Source: Microlunatus panaciterrae
Lineage (GTDB): Bacteria; Actinomycetota; Actinomycetes; Propionibacteriales; Propionibacteriaceae
Length of the DNA: 64,000 nucleotides
Direction of reading: 5' to 3'
Assembly: GCF_016907535.1 (NCBI RefSeq)
Contig: NZ_JAFBCF010000001.1
Location: 2,232,001 to 2,296,000, forward strand
Part shown: piece after piece, positions 44,001-53,569 of the stretch
Numbering within the stretch: the first letter of the stretch is position 1
How the letters are laid out: every line of letters begins with the position of its first letter
Notes under the pieces: model-generated
Databases searched by the model: none
What the model was told of the DNA's origin: nothing
The model's input: the letters and a program-made list of their open reading frames with translations, nothing else
Translations under genes and position numbers: made by a program

Positions 44001-46517
44001 ATGACACTGACCGACCTCCTCCCCACGACCCCGGACCCGGACGCGATCTTCGACGCCTTCACCGGTTGGGCGACTGGTCGCGGCCTGCCACCGTACCCGG
44101 CGCAGACCGAGGCGCTGATCGAGATCGTCTCCGGGTCCAACGTCATCCTGTCCACCCCGACCGGCTCGGGGAAGAGCCTGGTCGCCACCGGGCAGCACTT
44201 CGCCACCCTGGCCACCGGCGGCCGTACCTTCTACACCGCGCCGATCAAGGCGCTCGTCTCGGAGAAGTTCTTCGCCGCAGTCGAGATCTTCGGACACGAG
44301 AAGGTGGGCATGATGACCGGCGATGCGTCGGTCAACTCCGGGGCGCCGGTCATCTGTTGCACGGCGGAGATCCTGGCCAACCTGGCACTGCGGCAGGGGC
44401 CGGACGCTGATGTCGCGTCAGTCGTGATGGACGAGTTCCACTACTACGCCGATCCGGACCGCGGCTGGGCCTGGCAGGTGCCCCTGATCGAGCTGCCCAG
44501 GGCGCAGTTCCTGCTGATGTCGGCCACCCTCGGCGACGTCACCCGGTTCGAGCGTGACCTGACCCGACGCACCGGCCGCTCGACCGCGGTGGTGACCTCC
44601 GTCGAACGACCCGTGCCGCTGCACTACGAATACGTCACCAGCACCCTGCACGAGACCATCGAGGAGCGGCTCAGCACCCACCAGGCACCGATCTACGTTG
44701 TGCACTTCAGTCGCGCGGCCGCGGTGGAGCAGGCCCAGAACCTGATGAGCCTGAAGGTGACCACCCGTGAGGAGAAGGATGCGATCGCCGACCTGATCGG
44801 CGGCTTCCGGTTCACCGCCGGCTTCGGCCGCACGCTGACCAGGCTGGTACGCAGCGGCATCGGTGTCCATCACGCCGGGATGTTGCCCAAGTACCGCAGG
44901 CTGGTCGAGCTGTTGGCCCAGGCCGGGCTGCTCAAGATCATCTGCGGCACCGACACGCTCGGAGTCGGCATCAACGTCCCGATCCGTACGGTGTTGATGA
45001 CCAGCCTCAGCAAGTACGACGGGGTCAGGGCTCGGCTGCTGACGGCACGCGAATTCCATCAGATCGCTGGTCGTGCCGGCCGAGCCGGGTATGACTCGTC
45101 CGGCACCGTCATCGTGCAGGCACCCGACCACGTGGTCGCCAACGAGAAGGCGCTGGCCAAGGCGGGTGACGATCCGAAGAAGCGGCGCAAGGTGGTGCGC
45201 AAGAAGCCACCCGAGGGCACTGTCGGATACGGCCTCCCCACCTTCGAGCGGCTGGTGGCGGCCGAGCCGGAGGAGCTGACCTCCAGCTTCGCCGTCAGCC
45301 ACTCGATGCTGCTCAACGTGATCAACCGTCCAGGTGACTGCTTCGACGCGATGAGACACCTGCTGACCAGCAATGACGAGCCCAAGGCCCGGCAGTTGAA
45401 GCACATCCGTCGTGCCGTGGCCATCTACCGGGGACTGCTCGCCACGGGCGTCGTGGAGCAGCTCGCCCACCCCGACGAGCTGGGTCGGTCCGCCCGTCTG
45501 ACGGTGGACCTGCAGCCGGACTTCGCGCTCAACCAGCCGCTGTCGCCGTTCGCGCTGGCGGCGGTGGAGTTGCTGGACCGGACCTCCGAAACCTACGCCC
45601 TGGACGTGCTCTCGGTGATCGAGTCCACACTGGAGGACCCACGGCCGATCCTGTCAGCACAACGCTCGAAGGCGAAGGGCGAGGCGGTGCAGGCGATGAA
45701 GGCCGAAGGGCTGGAATACGACGAGCGGATGGAGCTGCTGGAGGAGATCACCTACCCGAAGCCGCTCGAGGAGCTGTTGCGGCACGCCTTCACGGTCTAC
45801 GCCCAGGGCCATCCCTGGGTGCGTGACTATGAGCTCTCGCCCAAGTCGGTGGCGCGCGAGCTGTCCGAGCAGGCGATGACCTTCGTCGAGTACGTCTCCT
45901 GGTACGGGCTGGCGCGCTCGGAGGGGCTGGTGCTGCGCTATCTGGCCGACGCCTACAAGGCGCTGCGGCAGTCGGTGCCTGAGGAGGCCCGGACCGAGGA
46001 GCTGACCGACCTGATCGCCTGGCTCGGCGAGCTGGTCCGGCAGGTCGACTCCAGCCTGCTGGACGAGTGGGAGCAACTGCGCAACCCGACCGCGTCCGTG
46101 GAGGCCCCGCTGGGCACCGGGAGTGTGCTCGACCAGCGCCCCGCCCCGGTGACGAGTAACACCCGTGCCTTCCGGGTGCTGGTGCGCAATGCGTTGTTTC
46201 GCAGGGTCGAGCTCGCAGCCCGCCGCCGGTATGCCGAACTGGCGGAGCTCGATGCCGAGGCCGGCTGGGACGCCGAGGCCTGGGCTGCCGCACTCGAGCC
46301 GTACTTCGCTGAGCATCACGGCATCCTCACCGGGGCGAACGCGCGCGGTCCGGCGTTGTTGATCATCGACATCCTGCCCGATCGGTGGGTGGTCAGACAG
46401 ATCATCGACGATCCTGCCGGCGATCACGACTGGGGCATCGGTGCCGAAGTGGATCTGGCCGCCAGCGATGAGCAGGGCGCGGCGGTGATCACGGTGACCA
46501 GCGTCGACCAGCTCTGA
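44001..46517 (+). CDS. Ski2/Mtr4-like DEAD/DEAH helicase with DUF3516 C-terminus
   Basis: An 838-residue superfamily 2 helicase. Motif I is STPTGSGKS (residues 51-59), motif II MDEFHYY (DEFH box), motif III SATLG, and motif VI HQIAGRAGRAGY. The second RecA domain contains GVGINVPIRTV. The C-terminal ~370 residues correspond to DUF3516, found fused to this helicase type in actinobacteria. It is presumably an RNA helicase. Just before the ATG the sequence repeats the CGATGACACTG segment, a small local duplication. Confidence 0.93.
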   Translation: MTLTDLLPTTPDPDAIFDAFTGWATGRGLPPYPAQTEALIEIVSGSNVILSTPTGSGKSLVATGQHFATLATGGRTFYTAPIKALVSEKFFAAVEIFGHEKVGMMTGDASVNSGAPVICCTAEILANLALRQGPDADVASVVMDEFHYYADPDRGWAWQVPLIELPRAQFLLMSATLGDVTRFERDLTRRTGRSTAVVTSVERPVPLHYEYVTSTLHETIEERLSTHQAPIYVVHFSRAAAVEQAQNLMSLKVTTREEKDAIADLIGGFRFTAGFGRTLTRLVRSGIGVHHAGMLPKYRRLVELLAQAGLLKIICGTDTLGVGINVPIRTVLMTSLSKYDGVRARLLTAREFHQIAGRAGRAGYDSSGTVIVQAPDHVVANEKALAKAGDDPKKRRKVVRKKPPEGTVGYGLPTFERLVAAEPEELTSSFAVSHSMLLNVINRPGDCFDAMRHLLTSNDEPKARQLKHIRRAVAIYRGLLATGVVEQLAHPDELGRSARLTVDLQPDFALNQPLSPFALAAVELLDRTSETYALDVLSVIESTLEDPRPILSAQRSKAKGEAVQAMKAEGLEYDERMELLEEITYPKPLEELLRHAFTVYAQGHPWVRDYELSPKSVARELSEQAMTFVEYVSWYGLARSEGLVLRYLADAYKALRQSVPEEARTEELTDLIAWLGELVRQVDSSLLDEWEQLRNPTASVEAPLGTGSVLDQRPAPVTSNTRAFRVLVRNALFRRVELAARRRYAELAELDAEAGWDAEAWAAALEPYFAEHHGILTGANARGPALLIIDILPDRWVVRQIIDDPAGDHDWGIGAEVDLAASDEQGAAVITVTSVDQL

Positions 46518-46979
46518 CTAGCTCACCGGATGGGTGCGATCGACTCGCGGACCCGCCCCGATGATCCCGGATGACTGGTGCGCCCGACGGTAGGACAGCC
46601 AACCCAGAAGCATCACCAGCAGGCCGTAGCCGACGCAGGCAGGCTGCATCCAGGAATAGACGCGGACGATCATGATCTCGATCGCGATCCAGCCGACCAA
46701 GGCGGTCCCGGCGAGCATCATGACCTGGTCGGCGAAGCGATACCCGGCCCAGGAGGTGAGCGCGGCCGCCGTCATCGGCAGCCCCACTGCGACGGTCAGG
46801 GCAAGCCCCGCCAGCACCGGGCTGCCGAGCGGGACCCGGTCCATGATCGTCTCCTGAAGCGGGCCGAAGTCGATGCCACCGCCGATCAGGCCGACGGCGC
46901 CGGCGAAGCCGCCGATGGCCATCAGCGCGGCGACGACGGCGTTGGTGCGCTGCAAAGTGCGTCTCGTCATTCTCATCAT
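46518..46979 (-). CDS. four-helix membrane protein, unknown function
   Basis: A 153-residue protein with four hydrophobic segments, separated by short loops. The start is uncertain: GGAGAGGGG fits the ATG at 46979, while ATGs at 46985 and 46976 are also in frame. It ends at the helicase stop, convergent, and is divergent from the SGNH hydrolase. No domain is recognised. Confidence 0.65.
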   Translation of the reverse strand: MMRMTRRTLQRTNAVVAALMAIGGFAGAVGLIGGGIDFGPLQETIMDRVPLGSPVLAGLALTVAVGLPMTAAALTSWAGYRFADQVMMLAGTALVGWIAIEIMIVRVYSWMQPACVGYGLLVMLLGWLSYRRAHQSSGIIGAGPRVDRTHPVS

Positions 46980-47177
46980 GCACATCCCCTCTCCACCACC
47001 ATCGTGGTCGCGGCGCGGACTGCCCGGCCAGAGGACGAAGGTCCCCCGTGGGTGCCGGCCATCACGATCCATTAACGGTGTCGCAGCGAATGAGCGCGTG
47101 CCCCGCAGCCCAAGTACTGTTTCGTCGAACGTCTCGCGGCTGGGCGGGACCCGACCGAACCGGGATTGACTGGGTTG

Positions 47178-48326
47178 ATGCGACGCCGACGTTGGATCTG
47201 GGTGCCGATCCTTGCGGCACTCGTCATCAGCGTTGTCGGCTATGCCCATGCCCGACCGGCGACCGGCTCCCAGCAGGTGGCTGCCCCGTCGGTGATGGTC
47301 GTCGGCGACTCGATCAGCCAGGGCAGTGCCGGTGATTGGACCTGGCGATACCGGTTCGCCACCCAACTGGCAGCCGATGGTACGCAGGTCAGCATGGTCG
47401 GCCCGCGGAACTACCTCTACGACCACATCCACCGCGAACAGGGTGACACGCACTACGCCGACGCCCACTTCGACCGCGACCACGATGCCACCTGGGGCCG
47501 GCGACTGGAGGACGAGGCGACGACCATTCGCGGAGAGGTCAGGACGGCCCAGCCCGACTATCTGCTGCTGCTGATGGGCATCAACGACATGATGTCCGGC
47601 CACCGGTCGGCCGCACAGACGGAACAGAGCCTTCGCTCGTCCATAGCTGAGGCGCGGGCCGGTCGGCCGACGGTGAAGTTCGTCCTCGGGACCCTGCCAC
47701 CCAACACCCGCAACGCGGAGGTCCCCGCGATCGCCGCTCGGCGGGTGGAGTACAACGAGCGACTGCGGGTCGTGGCCAAGGAACTCACGACGGGAAGGTC
47801 GCCGATCCGGGTGGCCGACGTCGCCACCGGCATCGACCCCCGGACGGACCTCTGGGACGGCCTGCACCCCAATGCGCGCGGTGAGGTGAAGATCGCTGCG
47901 GCCTTCGTCGACGCCATGGCCGGGTACGGCGTCGGGCATCGCTACCCACGTCCGCTGGTGCTGCCGGCGATCGGTCCCACCCAGCCGCCGCGTCTGAGTG
48001 TGGTATCCGCGGTCGGGGTCGTCCGCTTCAGCTGGACCGTGACGCCGGGCGCGACCGGGTACCGGCTGTGGGTGCGGGACCTCACCGCCGGCGAGACGTC
48101 CTTCAGGCCTCTGGGGAACCTGATCGGCGTCAAGCAGAACACCTGGGTCGTCACCGCACTGGCCGACGGCGCCGAGTACGAGTTCAAACTGCAGCCGGTC
48201 AAGGGGACCGCGGCCGGTGTCGCGTCCAATGTCGTCGTCGGCACCCCGCTCCCGGCGCCGGACCGGCCGCAGACCTACGCCTCGGCCCAGCCCCACTACG
48301 GCGTCCCGCTGGCCAGCCTTGCCTAG
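47178..48326 (+). CDS. secreted SGNH/GDSL hydrolase with C-terminal Fn3-like domain
   Basis: A 382-residue protein with a signal sequence (basic MRRRR, hydrophobic core to about residue 26). The SGNH catalytic serine is in VVGDSISQG (Ser45), the block III motif is LMGINDMM and the triad Asp-His is in DLWDGLHPN. The last ~100 residues (WTVTPGATGYRLWVRDL..., ending VVVGTPL) form a fibronectin type III-like domain. It probably removes acyl groups from an extracellular glycan or lipid. The ATG at 47178 is favoured over the upstream TTG. Confidence 0.9.
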   Translation: MRRRRWIWVPILAALVISVVGYAHARPATGSQQVAAPSVMVVGDSISQGSAGDWTWRYRFATQLAADGTQVSMVGPRNYLYDHIHREQGDTHYADAHFDRDHDATWGRRLEDEATTIRGEVRTAQPDYLLLLMGINDMMSGHRSAAQTEQSLRSSIAEARAGRPTVKFVLGTLPPNTRNAEVPAIAARRVEYNERLRVVAKELTTGRSPIRVADVATGIDPRTDLWDGLHPNARGEVKIAAAFVDAMAGYGVGHRYPRPLVLPAIGPTQPPRLSVVSAVGVVRFSWTVTPGATGYRLWVRDLTAGETSFRPLGNLIGVKQNTWVVTALADGAEYEFKLQPVKGTAAGVASNVVVGTPLPAPDRPQTYASAQPHYGVPLASLA

Positions 48327-48331
48327 AGCCG

Positions 48332-48931
48332 TCAGTCGCCGATCCTTGGTTGGCCATCCTCGGCCGGAGGGTCCTCGTACAGCCAGTCGAGGGAGTCGAG
48401 TCGGCTGTTCACCGCGGCTGTCGGTCGACCGCTGAGCTTCTGGTCTGCAGCGACGACGCCGGCGACCAGGAAAGCGCCCTTGCCGAGTGCCAGGGTGTGC
48501 TGTCCCGCCTTGTAGCTGAGCGCGTGGATGTCCACCGACGGTCCCTGCTCCACTCCCAGCGCGTCACGCAACACCGGCTCGAGCCCGCCACGGGCGTCGG
48601 CGTAGGTGTCGACCTCCAGACTGGGCGGCTGGAGCCAGCCGGGATCGGGATCGCGGAAGTAGCCGACCAGCACCTGCGCCGGCTCGAACAGGGTGAAGTC
48701 GATGCTGACCTCACGGGCGGCCGCGTCCGCCCGAGACATTCGGATCCCCTCCAGTCGTGCCAGTCCGGGCGCCACCCGCGACAGCGTCGACCCGGTGTCC
48801 GTCAGCACGTTCTCGCCCGGCCTCAGCCGGAACATCTCCACCCCCTGCCCGGACGCTGTGAACCGCACCGGACGGAGGCTCGGCGCCGGGGCGGCAGCGG
48901 GCGACCCGGGCACGGGACGTCGGGTCGCTAG
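48332..48931 (-). pseudogene. C-terminal part of the IS-interrupted glycoside-hydrolase-like gene
   Basis: A frame of 200 codons that joins exactly, at the CTAG site, to the 721 codons found beyond the insertion element. The translation has an Ala/Pro-rich linker and then a beta-sandwich-like region (ARLEGIRMSRADAA, VGYFRDPDPGWLQPPS) with a final WLYEDPPAED tail. Without the upstream half it has a GTG at 48913 but no ribosome site, so it is probably not made as a stable protein. Confidence 0.8.
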
Positions 48932-48952
48932 GTGTGATGTCCAGGGAGGTTG
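48932..48952 (+). repeat. left terminal inverted repeat of the IS481 element
   Basis: Begins GTGTGATGTCCAG right after the CTAG duplication and pairs with the right end, with two mismatches in 21 bases. Confidence 0.85.
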
Positions 48953-49047
48953 TATCGCCGGGGATCGGTGAGCCTGCCTGACAGACGAAGGCCTCCGGTT
49001 GTGAAGTGGAGCTGTCTAGTTCACCGCTTCGCTGACCGGAGGCCCTC

Positions 49048-50043
49048 GTGTCCCACGCTAACGCTGCCCTCACCCCCCGCGCCCGTTTACGGCTCGCCGA
49101 ACTCGTCGTCGACCGCGGCTGGACCTTCGCCGCCGCTGCGAAGATGTTCATGGTCGCGCCTCGCACAGCGAAGAAGTGGGCCGACCGCTATCGGAGCGAA
49201 GGTGCTGCCGGGATGGTCGACCGCAGCTCGCGGCCACATTCGAGCCCGACAAAGACCACGCCGGACGTGGTCCGGCGGATCGTGCGGCTTCGGTGGCGGC
49301 ACCGGCTCGGCCCGGTCCAGATCGCCGGCCGGCTTGGGATGCAGGCCTCCACCGTGCACGCCGTACTGGTGCGTTGTCGGATCAACCGGCTCTGCCATAT
49401 CGACCGGGTCACAGGCGAGCCGCTGCGCCGATACGAACACCCACACCCCGGCTCGCTGATCCACGTCGACGTCACCAAGTTCGGCAACATTCCCGATGGT
49501 GGTGGATGGCGCTACCTCGGCAAGCAGCAAGGAGATCGCAACCGCGCTGCAACCGACACCCAGCGGCGAAGAGGCCCAGTGCGTGGCCCGCTGATCGGCA
49601 CCGCATACGTGCATACCGTCATCGATGACCACTCCCGGATGGCCTACGCCGAGATCTGTGCCGACGAGAAGGCAGCGACGGCGATCGAGGTTCTCCATCG
49701 TGCCGCGGCATGGTTCACAGACCACGGTGTCACCGTCGAGCGTGTGCTGTCCGACAACGGATCGGCCTACAGGTCCCACGCCTGGCGCGACGCCTGCGCC
49801 GAGCTTGGCATCACCCACAAGCGCACACGTCCCTACCGGCCGCAGACCAACGGAAAGATCGAGCGGTTCCACCGCACACTGGCCGACGGGTGGGCCTACG
49901 CCCGGTTCTATGAATCAACCGAGCAACGCAACACCGCCCTGCCCGGCTGGCTCCACTTCTACAATCATCACCGAGCCCACTCCGCCATCGGAGGCAAGCC
50001 GCCAGTCACCCGGCTGACCAACCTCGCTGGACATCACAGCTAG
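49048..50043 (+). CDS. IS481-family transposase
   Basis: A 331-residue DDE transposase. An N-terminal helix-turn-helix (FAAAAKMFMVAPRTAKKWADRY) is followed by an rve integrase core: Asp141 in IHVDVTKFG, Asp236 in LSDNGSAYRS and Glu272 in NGKIERFHRT. The spacing between the last two is 35 residues, the DD35E pattern of the family. GTG start with CGGAGG upstream. The TAG stop lies in the right-hand CTAG target duplication, outside the element, so the element has no stop codon of its own at this position. Confidence 0.95.
   Translation: MSHANAALTPRARLRLAELVVDRGWTFAAAAKMFMVAPRTAKKWADRYRSEGAAGMVDRSSRPHSSPTKTTPDVVRRIVRLRWRHRLGPVQIAGRLGMQASTVHAVLVRCRINRLCHIDRVTGEPLRRYEHPHPGSLIHVDVTKFGNIPDGGGWRYLGKQQGDRNRAATDTQRRRGPVRGPLIGTAYVHTVIDDHSRMAYAEICADEKAATAIEVLHRAAAWFTDHGVTVERVLSDNGSAYRSHAWRDACAELGITHKRTRPYRPQTNGKIERFHRTLADGWAYARFYESTEQRNTALPGWLHFYNHHRAHSAIGGKPPVTRLTNLAGHHS
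50019..50039 (-). repeat. right terminal inverted repeat of the IS481 element
   Basis: CAACCTCGCTGGACATCACA plus one base; it is the complement of the left end and overlaps the last codons of the transposase gene. Confidence 0.85.
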
Positions 50044-52206
50044 GCGTTCGACATTCGCCGCGAGATTGGCGAGCTCACGCTCATAACGAGGCAGACACTG
50101 TCGCCAGTGGCCGAAGGCAGCACCGTCCGCGAACGGGACGCGCCGCTGCGGAGTGCGCATGCTGTTGGCGTACCGGTACGTCGCCTCAGTGATGTCGGTG
50201 AGCCTGCGGTAGTGCCCGACGCTGGCCTCGGCCAGGTCCACCGCCCGACGCAGGCGGTCGACCGCGGCTGGCTGCGGGTTGTTGGCGGGGCCGGCGCGGT
50301 ACGTCAGGATCTCGATCGCGGCCAGGACCCGCAGAGCGTAGAACTCCGTCAGTTCGGCCAGGGCGCTGGCATCGGAGCGCAGTCGTTGGTACTCCGCCCG
50401 GTTGCACCGCACCTCCGGGTCGCCCTGGGTGAGCATCTCGACGGCACGGCCGGCAAAGTGCCGGGTGTCCCTGATCACGTCCAGCGGAGTCTCGCCGATG
50501 TGCTCCTCTCCCGCCAGCTCCCGCTCGACGAAGCTGTCGATCCGCTCGCCGTTCGGGGCATGCGATTCCCAGAGATCGGGCCAGGGGCGGTGGGCCTCGG
50601 CATTGGTCAGCTGGCTCATCGTCATCCCCAGGCTGAGGGTCTGCCGGTTGCCCTCGGTGATGCCGAAGCGGCGTACCAGCCGTGGTGCGATCTGGCCCAT
50701 GGCCTCGTACGCCTGGAGTGCGGCATCGCCGGCCTTGAGACTGCCGAACTGATCACCCAGACGCCTCGACCAGTAGCCGCGCTCAGCTTCGGCGTCACGA
50801 TCGGCCCTCCAGGCGTAACGGTGCCAGGCCTCGTACCAGATCCAGTCGCGGTCGAGCTGTCTGAGCGGCGGCTGCACCTGGTCGGGAGACCAGGGCCAAT
50901 CCCAGTAGAACAACGGGTAGAGGTGCAGACCGTTGGCCCCCAGGCGGTGCTTGATGGCCTGCACGCTGCGTTGGATGAACGACACCGCGCCATAACGGAA
51001 CGGCTCGAGGTTGGCGAGGATGTGCACATTGACGATGTGCACGCTGTCGAGCGAGGACAGGTAGCGGTGCTGTTGCTGCCAGGGGCCGCGCGGATTCCAG
51101 GTGGTCAGCGACTCGCCGTTGTACTTGGCTTCGGTGAACAACCGCGGGTAGCGCTCACGGGCAGCTTCCACCACGGGTTGGGGATCGATCGCATGCCCGC
51201 GCAGGATCACGGGTGGCCGTTCGCTGATCCCGCCGGCGGTGAGGCCATCCTCCACTCCCGGCAGGATCGTGTCGACGAACCACTCCGTGCCGTAGAGGTC
51301 CCCCTGCAGCACCTCGCCCAGGCAGACGTACAGCCCGACGTTGGGATAGCTCGCCACGAAGGCCGCGATCGAGGCACGGGTGTAGGCACTGGTCAGCTCG
51401 GTCGGTCGAGGTTGGCGCAGCGGAATGCCATGGTGCTGGGCGAACGGCAGCGGGATGTGAATGTTGTAGAACTTCATCACGATCCAGATCCCTCTGCGGT
51501 CCGCCTCGGTGGTCAGCCAGTGCAGCGCCTCGCGGTTGGTGGTGAGCTCGTCGTCGGTGACCTCCTGCGCCTCCGGGAACTCCGGCAGCTGGACGAAGGA
51601 GGAGAACGGGTGCCCGCTCCAGAGATAGATGACGTTCGCGCGTTGCTCGAGCAGGCGATCCAGCAGATCCGCCCAGAGCTGACGGTCATAGAACCAGGGA
51701 AAACGCTGCGGAGTGATCGGATACTCGTACGCCTGGCGGGGTGGCTCGACCGTGGTCTTCTGCAACCCGATCGCCGGGCCCCGCAGTGCCAGATCCGGGG
51801 TCTCACCACGATCGAGGTCCCACGGGATCTCCCTCTCGCACTCGAGCAGACGGGCCAGTTCCTGGCAGCCGTACAACACGCCGGTGTCGTTGCCGCCGGT
51901 CACGACCAGCAGCCGACCCGGCAGCATCGACAGGTAGTAGCCGTCCTCTCCGGGTGCGCCGGTGTTGTAGAGCAGAACGTCGCGCTCTTCCAGCTCCGCG
52001 ATCAGGGGCGACGCACCGCGAGCACCGACGAGGATCCGCAGCTCCTGATCGGCGGACGTCTCGCACCGATCGTGCTCGGCGGCCTGGACCGCCACCCCGC
52101 TGCCCTCCAACGCTCGGCTGAGCAGCTCGATGCCGTACCGGATGCGGGCCGACGGGTGGGGGTCGGCCGCGATGGAGCAGGCCGTGAGGGCGGTGTCCCG
52201 GGTCAT
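50040..52206 (-). pseudogene. N-terminal part of a glycoside-hydrolase-like gene broken by the IS
   Basis: The first 721 codons of a gene whose uninterrupted form would encode 920 residues. The first ~130 residues resemble the zincin-like N-terminal domain of GH20/GH67 enzymes (LLVVTGGNDTGVLYGCQELARLL). A TIM-barrel-like region follows (LLEQRANVIYLWSGHPFS, VGLYVCLGEVLQGDLYGTEWF, LHLYPLFYWDWPWSPDQ), as in alpha-glucuronidase-type families. The frame now runs into IS sequence (VMSSEVGQP) until a stop inside the element. The substrate is unknown. It starts 21 bases after the PNPOx-family gene, probably in one operon. Confidence 0.8.
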
Positions 52207-52227
52207 GGCAGTGGGCCCGACGCCGGG

Positions 52228-52785
52228 TCAGCTCGGGTCGAAGTCGTACGCGGGCAGCCCGTCGATGCTGGTTCGGTTCTTCTGCCGGCGGTAGGCCGCG
52301 ACACCCTCGGGTCCCTTGCGCTCCATGTGAGCCGGCAGCAGGTCCCGCTCGCCGACGTAGTCCAGCAGCGGCACCCCGTAACCGCAGGAGTCGGAGACCC
52401 GCTCGACGTCCACGACCACCACTGCGCGGGCGCCACGCTGCTCGCTGAACAGGGCGGAGAGGGCGGGGAACTCCGCGTCGTACAGGGTGACGATGCGTCC
52501 ATGGCCGTGCAGTCGCACGACGTTGGGCGGCCCGTCGAAGGCGCAGAACATCAGCGTGATGCGGCCGTTCTCCCGCAGATGGGCGATCGTCTCCGCACCA
52601 CTCGCTGTGATGTCGAGGTAGGCGACGGTGTGATCATCGAGGATCGTGAACGTGCCGCCGATGCCCTTCGGTGAAAGGTTGACGTGTCCGTCCGACCCAC
52701 TGGGAGCCGTGGCCACAAAGAACACGTGCTGTCGTTCGATGAACTCCCGCAGCCGGCCGTCGATCCGATCATGTACTTTTCCCAC
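52228..52785 (-). CDS. pyridoxamine 5'-phosphate oxidase family (FMN/F420 split barrel) protein
   Basis: A 185-residue split-barrel protein. Visible elements are FIERQHVFFVATAPSGSDG near the N-terminus, HVNLSPKGIGGTFTILDD, and ARAVVVVDVERVSDSCGYGVP, a late strand common in this group of actinobacterial PNPOx-like proteins. The cofactor may be FMN or F420. The start is GTG. It lies upstream of the broken glycoside-hydrolase gene, 21 bases away. Confidence 0.87.
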   Translation of the reverse strand: MGKVHDRIDGRLREFIERQHVFFVATAPSGSDGHVNLSPKGIGGTFTILDDHTVAYLDITASGAETIAHLRENGRITLMFCAFDGPPNVVRLHGHGRIVTLYDAEFPALSALFSEQRGARAVVVVDVERVSDSCGYGVPLLDYVGERDLLPAHMERKGPEGVAAYRRQKNRTSIDGLPAYDFDPS

Positions 52786-52986
52786 CCGGTCAACCTATGC
52801 CGTCCCCTGGCACGCGGGGAGTCCCTTCTCACGCCTGGACCTTGTCAGGTTGTGATCAAGGTGTTCCACAGCCCCGGGCTCGAGCAGCCGAGTCATGACC
52901 CGTCTGGCGACCGGTCCGCGGACTAGGCTTGATCTGCCGGTCGGGCGGAGCGCGCGCCGACCTGAGGGGAGACGGAGGGAAATGCC

Positions 52987-53280
52987 ATGGGGTGGGCCAT
53001 GTTGGCCGTGGTGGTCGTGATCGTGGCCGCGCTGGCCGCCCTCGTCGTGGTCCTCACCCGGAACGGGTCGAACGTCTATCGGCGGACTCACCGGGTGGCG
53101 TCCTCGTCCCAGCGGGAACAACCCACGATGGCGTCGGCGTCCGGCCCGGTGGTCGGAGCTCGCTCGGCGATGCCGGGAGCCGCCTCGGCCGCCTCGCCGC
53201 CCGCCGCTGAGGAGAGCTGGGACGATCTTATCGTGCCGCCCGAGCATCCGGCCGGGCACCGGCCCGCTGGCGAGGCCTAG
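52987..53280 (+). CDS. small single-pass membrane protein
   Basis: A 97-residue protein: one N-terminal helix (residues 2-24), then an Arg-rich stop-transfer segment and a low-complexity Ala/Ser/Pro region ending in EESWDDLIVPPEHPAGH. GGAGACGGAGGG lies a few bases before the ATG. It is not recognised as a family; the tail could be cytoplasmic. Confidence 0.65.
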   Translation: MGWAMLAVVVVIVAALAALVVVLTRNGSNVYRRTHRVASSSQREQPTMASASGPVVGARSAMPGAASAASPPAAEESWDDLIVPPEHPAGHRPAGEA

Positions 53281-53296
53281 GGAATGGCCGTATCCG

Positions 53297-53434
53297 GTGG
53301 CTGTCGGCACCTTGTTCGTGGTGATCATGATCCGCGCCAACGCCACCTATCGGCTCGGGCGAGCCACCATCCGCTGGTCGTTCCTGTACGCCACCTTCGG
53401 ACTGGTCACTCTCGAGGTGGGGCTTCGGCTGTAG
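53297..53434 (+). pseudogene. remnant resembling a DedA-family membrane protein
   Basis: A 45-codon frame, VAVGTLFVVIMIRANATYRLGRA and then a second hydrophobic stretch WSFLYATFGLVTLEVGL. The LFVxxMIRANATYxLGR pattern resembles the start of DedA/SNARE-associated membrane proteins, whose usual length is ~200 residues. The middle of the gene appears deleted. A short genuine ORF cannot be ruled out. Confidence 0.4.
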
Positions 53435-53437
53435 GCG

Positions 53438-53569
53438 GTGTCACGACCGACGGCCCTTGTGGTCCTGGCAGCACTCGTGCTCGCATTGATGGCGTACGTC
53501 GTCTTCCAGTTGCGGCACCGGACGAAGGAGATTGCTGATGAACCCCACGAACTGGCAGCTCGCCGTTGA
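53438..53569 (+). CDS. possible 43-residue membrane microprotein
   Basis: GTG-started frame with a hydrophobic helix TALVVLAALVLALMAYVVF followed by a charged tail RHRTKEIADEPHE. It overlaps the start of the VOC gene by 32 bases. It could instead be part of the decayed region before it. No ribosome site is clear. Confidence 0.35.
   Translation: MSRPTALVVLAALVLALMAYVVFQLRHRTKEIADEPHELAARR

Larger units (their letters stand above)
48932..50039 (+). mobile_element. IS481-family insertion sequence
   Basis: A 1108-bp element bounded by 21-bp terminal inverted repeats: GTGTGATGTCCAGGGAGGTT at the left and its near-complement (19 of 21) at 50019-50039. It is flanked by CTAG on both sides (48928-48931 and 50040-50043), read as the target-site duplication. 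It carries a single transposase gene. It is inserted antisense into a glycoside-hydrolase-like gene and appears intact and recent. Confidence 0.9.

Noticed and set aside
50107-52674. 855-codon open frame on the plus strand
   Set aside because: It is antisense to the glycoside-hydrolase-like and PNPOx-family genes, has no family signature, and is explained by strong GC bias at third positions.
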